This document shows positions 60,351-64,000 of a stretch of DNA of 64,000 nucleotides, piece after piece. The notes under the pieces were generated by a model. The model saw nothing but the letters and a program-made list of their open reading frames with translations. It did not search any database and was not told where the DNA came from. This stretch comes from Bradyrhizobium sp. JYMT SZCCT0180 (GTDB lineage: Bacteria; Pseudomonadota; Alphaproteobacteria; Rhizobiales; Xanthobacteraceae). The first letter of the stretch is position 1. Each line of letters starts with the position of its first letter. The stretch is taken from the NCBI RefSeq assembly GCF_018130165.1, contig NZ_JAFCLZ010000016.1, positions 124,001 to 188,000 of the forward strand, written 5' to 3'. Position numbers and translations under genes: made by a program.

Positions 60351-61424
60351 ATGTCGCTCTTCCGCTATGTCAGGCGCATGTTGATAGCGCCCATTACGCT
60401 CCTGGTTTTGACGGCTGCTGGATCGGCTTCGGCGCAGTCATCGGTTCCGCCCCATCTTGCGGGCTGGTGGATCGCGGTCGACAACGTCGCCTTTCCGCCG
60501 CTGTGGCGGGACGGCACCATCGTGCCGATGGAGGAGCTTCTCATCATCGAGAGCGACGGGCGGTTCGAGAACCGCATGATGGGATTTTACGGTGTCGATC
60601 CCGGCTATTGCGCCAAGGAAAACCTCTGCAGCGATGCTCCGCTGATGGCCACCGGACGGCTCGCGCTTTCAGGTTCGACCCGCGCCACCGGCACAGGACA
60701 GACTTTTGAGTCCGGCAACAAACTCCTGCTCAGCGAAATCAGCACAGCGGCGAACCGAATTGACTCGCCGCGTGGCGATCCGATCATCCGCGCGCGCAGC
60801 GTGAGCGCAACAACTGCCTGGATGGTCGAGGGTCGGGCGGATGCGGACGACGGTATGCTTTTGTTGCGTCGGGCCGCAGGCGAGGAGCCTCGTGCCTTCG
60901 TCAAGATAGCGCCCGAGAAATTGCGCCGGCTGCGCGCGGGCATCATGGTGTCCGAGCTCTCCGCCCTGCAGCATTGGCGCTGCTATCTCGCTTCCGCCAC
61001 CGGCGGAGACGTCAGGTCGATGCCGCTGCGCAATGACAAGCCGATGCTGCCCGCGGTCCGCGACTACATCGCGGCCGCCCACTATTATTTGACCGCACTG
61101 ACCTACGCGGGCCGCCCGACGGTCGATGATCCCGATCCCAACCAGCGCCGGCTTGCCGGGGTCGCGCTCGAGGACCTGATGGCCGGGTCGCCGGCAAAGC
61201 TGCCGCAGCCCAGGACCGTTCAGGAGCGGCGCGAGGTCAAGGCGGTTGCAAGATATCTCACCGTGGTGGTCAAGGGCGAGCAGCCCGAGGCGGCAAAGGC
61301 CATGATGGCACGGGAATTCCCCGGCGTCCCCTTGCGCCAGGATCTGGCCGAACCGGAAATATTGGCGTTGACGACCTATTTGCGCGGCGGCGCGGATCGA
61401 AACCGGCTGTTTTGCGCTGGTTGA
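60351..61424 (+). CDS. Exported hypothetical protein
   Basis: A 357-residue protein with a signal peptide (MLIAPITLLVLTAAGSASA, cleavage before QSS). The mature part starts VPPHLAGWWIAVDNVAFPPL and contains a WRCYLASATGG segment and a helical C-terminal half. No family is recognised. The repeated beta-rich pattern near the N-terminus might be another lipocalin/Inh-like barrel, consistent with the neighbour upstream, but this is a guess. A 177-bp gap before it contains nothing notable. Confidence 0.7.
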   Translation: MSLFRYVRRMLIAPITLLVLTAAGSASAQSSVPPHLAGWWIAVDNVAFPPLWRDGTIVPMEELLIIESDGRFENRMMGFYGVDPGYCAKENLCSDAPLMATGRLALSGSTRATGTGQTFESGNKLLLSEISTAANRIDSPRGDPIIRARSVSATTAWMVEGRADADDGMLLLRRAAGEEPRAFVKIAPEKLRRLRAGIMVSELSALQHWRCYLASATGGDVRSMPLRNDKPMLPAVRDYIAAAHYYLTALTYAGRPTVDDPDPNQRRLAGVALEDLMAGSPAKLPQPRTVQERREVKAVARYLTVVVKGEQPEAAKAMMAREFPGVPLRQDLAEPEILALTTYLRGGADRNRLFCAG

Positions 61425-61445
61425 GGCCAGTATTGTTGCCGAGAC

Positions 61446-61483
61446 CGCGCTGATCCCGGATCAGCCCGCGCTGATCCCGGATC
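61446..61483. repeat. Short direct repeat, 21-bp period
   Basis: CGCGCTGATCCCGGATC occurs at 61446-61462 and 61467-61483, directly behind the stop of the exported hypothetical protein. Each unit carries a small GATCCCGGATC near-palindrome. Confidence 0.7.
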
Positions 61484-61523
61484 GCCGCGTCCATTGGCCC
61501 TCTCGAAAAATTCTCAAAATCCC

Positions 61524-61550
61524 TGTCGATTCCCGGCAATCCCGTTCGTC
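61524..61550 (+). promoter_or_regulatory. Predicted ECF42 promoter of the DGPF-sigma operon
   Basis: TGTCGA (61524-61529) is followed after exactly 17 bp by CGTC (61547-61550), 66 bases before the first DGPF gene. This fits the bipartite motif reported for ECF42 sigma factors (TGTCGA and CGTC-like), as I recall it. No second copy is seen before the other genes of the operon, so one autoregulated transcript is likely. Confidence 0.65.
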
Positions 61551-61615
61551 GTCTGAAATAGCGGGACAGTTCCGCGGGCTGGGTGCCTGCGGCTCGCCTC
61601 AAACAGGAGTTTTTC

Positions 61616-61987
61616 ATGCGCTTCATGTCGATCGTCATGTCGTCCCATCCGCCCGCGGAGCCGCCGGCAGCAATGATGGAGGCGATGAACAAGCTCGCCG
61701 ACAGGGAAATCAAGGCCGGCCGCATGCTGGACACCGGCGGGTTGATGCCGCTCGCGATGGGTGCGCAGGTGCGCATCACCGACGGCAAGCTCAGTGTCGT
61801 CGATGGCCCGTTCGTGGAGGCCAAGGAAGTGATCGGCGGCTACGCGATATCAGAATTGCGCAGCAAGGAAGAGGCGGTGGCGCTGGCGAAGGAATTCATG
61901 CAGCTCCACGTCGATCACATGCCGGGCTGGGAAGGGACGTGCGAGATTCGCGCGTTCTTCGATGGCGCGCCGGGCGAGTGTTCCTGA
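61616..61987 (+). CDS. YCII-related (DGPF domain) protein 1
   Basis: A 123-residue single-domain protein with the dimeric ferredoxin-like YCII fold. The name-giving motif is seen as VVDGPFVEAKEVIGGYAI, followed by EEAVALAKEFMQLH. ACAGGAGTTTTTC before the ATG is an excellent ribosome site. DGPF genes are typical neighbours of ECF42 sigma factors and are their usual targets; the biochemical role is unknown. A paralogue follows 72 bases downstream. Confidence 0.9.
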   Translation: MRFMSIVMSSHPPAEPPAAMMEAMNKLADREIKAGRMLDTGGLMPLAMGAQVRITDGKLSVVDGPFVEAKEVIGGYAISELRSKEEAVALAKEFMQLHVDHMPGWEGTCEIRAFFDGAPGECS

Positions 61988-62059
61988 TCATCGCCGTTCG
62001 CCATCCCGGCCGCCGCTAACCAGCGATAGCGGTGGCTAGCTCACAAGGGAGTTCTTCAC

Positions 62060-62452
62060 ATGCGCTTCATGTATATCGTTACGCCTGTCCACCCTACACC
62101 GCCGACGCCCGAATTGATGGCGGCCGTGCACAAGCTTGCCGAACGCGAAATCAAGGCCGGCCGCATGGTCACCAGCGGTGCGCTACAACCTCGGACATTG
62201 GGCGCGCAGGTGCGGATCACGGACGGCAGGCTCGGTGTCGTGGACGGGCCGTTCGTGGAAGCCAAGGAAGTGATCGGCGGCTATGCGATCTTCGAACTCC
62301 GCGACAAGCAGGAGGCGATCGAGAAGGCGGTCGAGTTCATGCAGGTTCACCGCGACTACATGCCGGGTTGGGAAGGCACGTGCGAAGTCCGCGCTTTTGT
62401 GACGGCGGATTGGGAGGCGGCCTGCTCGGTCAGTGCGCGGGCCGCCTCTTGA
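62060..62452 (+). CDS. YCII-related (DGPF domain) protein 2
   Basis: A 130-residue paralogue of the preceding protein. It has the same VVDGPFVEAKEVIGGYAI block and the PGWEGTCEVRAF C-terminal motif, but a different N-terminal helix and tail. AAGGGAGTTCTTCAC precedes the ATG, a leader very similar to that of its twin, consistent with tandem duplication. Ends 10 bases before the sigma-factor start. Confidence 0.9.
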   Translation: MRFMYIVTPVHPTPPTPELMAAVHKLAEREIKAGRMVTSGALQPRTLGAQVRITDGRLGVVDGPFVEAKEVIGGYAIFELRDKQEAIEKAVEFMQVHRDYMPGWEGTCEVRAFVTADWEAACSVSARAAS

Positions 62453-62462
62453 AGTCCTCACC

Positions 62463-63755
62463 ATGCAAGCACCGTCGGCGGCGATGACCGCCGCCGACAT
62501 CCATCGCACCGTCGTCGCCGTCTGGCGCATCGAGCAGCCGCGGCTGCTCACCAGCCTGTCGCGGATGCTGCGCGACGTGCCGCTGGCCGAGGACCTGACG
62601 CAGGAAGCGCTGCTGGCGGCGATCGAGCATTGGCCTGTCACGGGCGTTCCGGAAAAGCCCGGCGCCTGGCTGATGGCGATCGCCAAAAGGCGCGCGCTGG
62701 ATCAGCTGCGCCGCCGCCAGATGCTCACCCGCAAGCACGAGATCGTGGCGCGGGACATGGAGCAGGAACAGCAGGCCATGCCCGATTTCGACAGCGCGCT
62801 CGACGACGATATCGGCGATGAATTGCTGCGGCTGATCTTCACCGCCTGCCATCCGCGCCTGTCTCGCGAAGCCCGCGCCGCGCTGGCGCTGCGGATGATC
62901 TGCGGGTTGACCACGGACGAGATCGCGCGCGCCTTCCTGCTGCCGGAGGCGACCATTGCTCAAAGGATCGTGCGGGCGAAGCGGACGCTGTCGGAATCCG
63001 GGCTCGCTTACGAGACCCCGCGCGGCGAGGAGCTTTCCGAGCGGCTCGCCTCGGTGCTGGAGGTCGTCTACCTCATCTTCAACGAGGGCTATACGGCAGC
63101 CCGCGGCGACGAATGGCTGCGGCCGCAGCTCTGCAACGATGCGCTGCGCATGGGCCGCGTGCTGACCTCGATCGCGCCGCAGGAATCCGAGGCGCACGGC
63201 CTGCTGGCGCTGATGGAGTTAAACGCCTCGCGCATCGCCGCGCGCACCGATAAAGCCGGCGATCCGATCCTGCTGATGGATCAGAACCGCGGGCTGTGGG
63301 ACCAGCTCCAGATCCGCCGCGGCATGTCGGCACTGGCACGCGCGCACGAACTCGGCGGCGCTGGCGGCTTCTACGCGTTACAGGCGGCGATCATCGCCTG
63401 CCACGCTCAGGCGTCGGCGCCCGATGAGACACCCTGGCCGCGCATTGCAGAGCTCTACGCCGAACTGGCCGGGTTGGTTCGCTCGCCCATCATCGAACTC
63501 AACCGCGCCGTTGCGGTCGGCATGGCCGAGGGACCGGCGGCAGCGCTTACGATCGTGGACCGTCTCGCGCACGAGCCCGCGCTGAGGACCTATCATCTGC
63601 TGGGAAGCGTTCGCGGCGATCTCCTGCACAAGCTCGGCCGCTTCGAGGAAGCGCGCGCCGCGTTCGAGGCCGCTGCCAGTCTCGCCGGCAACAAGCGCGA
63701 GCAGGAGTTACTGAAGCGGCGCGCCGCCGAAGCAGGCAGCGGCGCGCCGGCTTGA
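62463..63755 (+). CDS. RNA polymerase sigma factor, ECF42 family with C-terminal TPR-like extension
   Basis: A 430-residue ECF sigma factor. Region 2 is seen around LAEDLTQEALLAAIEHWP and AWLMAIAKRRALDQLRRRQ, and region 4 around LALRMICGLTTDEIARAFLL with EATIAQRIVRAKRTL. A long C-terminal extension of about 240 residues contains FNEGYTAARGDEWLRPQLCN and helical TPR-like repeats to the end. This architecture together with upstream DGPF genes is diagnostic for ECF42. No anti-sigma factor gene is present, as usual for this group, where the extension is thought to regulate activity. The ATG at 62463 was chosen over an upstream GTG inside the DGPF gene. Confidence 0.92.
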   Translation: MQAPSAAMTAADIHRTVVAVWRIEQPRLLTSLSRMLRDVPLAEDLTQEALLAAIEHWPVTGVPEKPGAWLMAIAKRRALDQLRRRQMLTRKHEIVARDMEQEQQAMPDFDSALDDDIGDELLRLIFTACHPRLSREARAALALRMICGLTTDEIARAFLLPEATIAQRIVRAKRTLSESGLAYETPRGEELSERLASVLEVVYLIFNEGYTAARGDEWLRPQLCNDALRMGRVLTSIAPQESEAHGLLALMELNASRIAARTDKAGDPILLMDQNRGLWDQLQIRRGMSALARAHELGGAGGFYALQAAIIACHAQASAPDETPWPRIAELYAELAGLVRSPIIELNRAVAVGMAEGPAAALTIVDRLAHEPALRTYHLLGSVRGDLLHKLGRFEEARAAFEAAASLAGNKREQELLKRRAAEAGSGAPA

Positions 63756-63757
63756 GC

Positions 63758-64000
63758 CTAGATGAAGCGGAACTGCGACCGTTCGCGCTTCGCAAGTTTT
63801 GGAATGGCCTGGCCGACGATGATGTTCTTGAAGTGGGGCGTTTGCTGATGATCGGCGAAGGCTGCTTCGCCCGCGAACACCTCGTAGAAGAAGTATTTCC
63901 GCGGCTCGGCCAGGTTCTGATGGATCTGGAATTCCTTCACGCCGGGCTCGCGCTGTGCCTGCGGCAGGAAATCTTTCAGTAGACCAGCGACCGCCGCTTC
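63758..64000 (-). CDS. Antibiotic biosynthesis monooxygenase-like (YgiN type) protein, C-terminal part
   Basis: A minus-strand frame runs open to the right edge of the window, so the N-terminus is missing; 80 residues are visible. The sequence REPGVKEFQIHQNLAEPRKY with FFYEVFAGEAAFADHQQTPHF is the ABM/quinol-monooxygenase pattern, including the HQ-TPHF segment typical of YgiN-like dimeric ferredoxin-fold proteins. It is convergent with the sigma-factor gene, two bases between stop codons. Role unknown; relatives oxidise quinols or act in detoxification. Confidence 0.8.
   Translation of the reverse strand, partial: EAAVAGLLKDFLPQAQREPGVKEFQIHQNLAEPRKYFFYEVFAGEAAFADHQQTPHFKNIIVGQAIPKLAKRERSQFRFI

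Overview
The window is chromosomal DNA from a GC-rich alphaproteobacterium, most probably Bradyrhizobium or a close relative. This rests on protein style (many ABC/TAXI binding proteins, an ECF42-type sigma factor with DGPF proteins, GLG1-like Cys-rich secreted proteins, Omp25-like/OprB porin) and on intergenic palindromes of the type common in Bradyrhizobiaceae. The genus call is inference. No rRNA, tRNA, CRISPR array, integrase or insertion sequence was seen.

Layout. 1-12 kb: the end of a chemotaxis receptor, then catabolic enzymes (beta-lactamase-fold hydrolase, HSL-type esterase, Baeyer-Villiger-type monooxygenase, di-haem cytochrome c, Asp/Glu racemase, SDR, ketopantoate-reductase-like enzyme, enoyl-CoA hydratase). 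12-21.6 kb: a FAD oxidoreductase and nitrate/taurine-type ABC importer, followed by an aromatic module (aryl-CoA ligase, salicylyl-CoA 5-hydroxylase-like FAD enzyme, gentisate 1,2-dioxygenase, maleylpyruvate isomerase, MarR regulator). Two nearly identical sites in front of its transcription units probably bind the MarR protein. 21.7-32.5 kb: a membrane-anchored TAXI protein, small Cys-rich secreted proteins, a polar amino-acid ABC importer and an RND efflux pair.

32.9-39.9 kb is the most unusual stretch. A stand-alone class III cyclase, an animal-type haem peroxidase and two paralogous 136-residue proteins lie on the plus strand. Facing them on the minus strand are a BTAD/SARP-like regulator with TPRs and a stand-alone YcaO enzyme. 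The two small proteins share an identical 16-residue C-terminus ending in Asn-Cys-Gly behind a more variable, nitrile-hydratase-leader-like region. I read this as a candidate ribosomally made, YcaO-modified peptide system with a peroxidase as second tailoring enzyme. A perfect 9-bp direct repeat with an 11-bp period, upstream of the peroxidase, looks like the regulator's binding site.

40-55 kb: quinone-oxidoreductase-like enzyme, DAACS symporter next to a GltI-like binding protein, an overlapping FolC-like Mur ligase and CphA-like ATP-grasp pair (a split cyanophycin-synthetase-like arrangement), ferredoxin-NADP reductase, patatin, membrane-anchored glutamate-synthase-like FMN protein, CNNM/CBS protein, porin, and a DUF1194 VWA protein. 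55-64 kb: an NMT1-type ABC importer coupled to a 2-hydroxyacid dehydrogenase, a tandem Inh-domain protein, and an ECF42 sigma operon (two DGPF/YCII proteins, then the sigma factor) with its own recognisable promoter. The window ends inside a YgiN-like monooxygenase gene.
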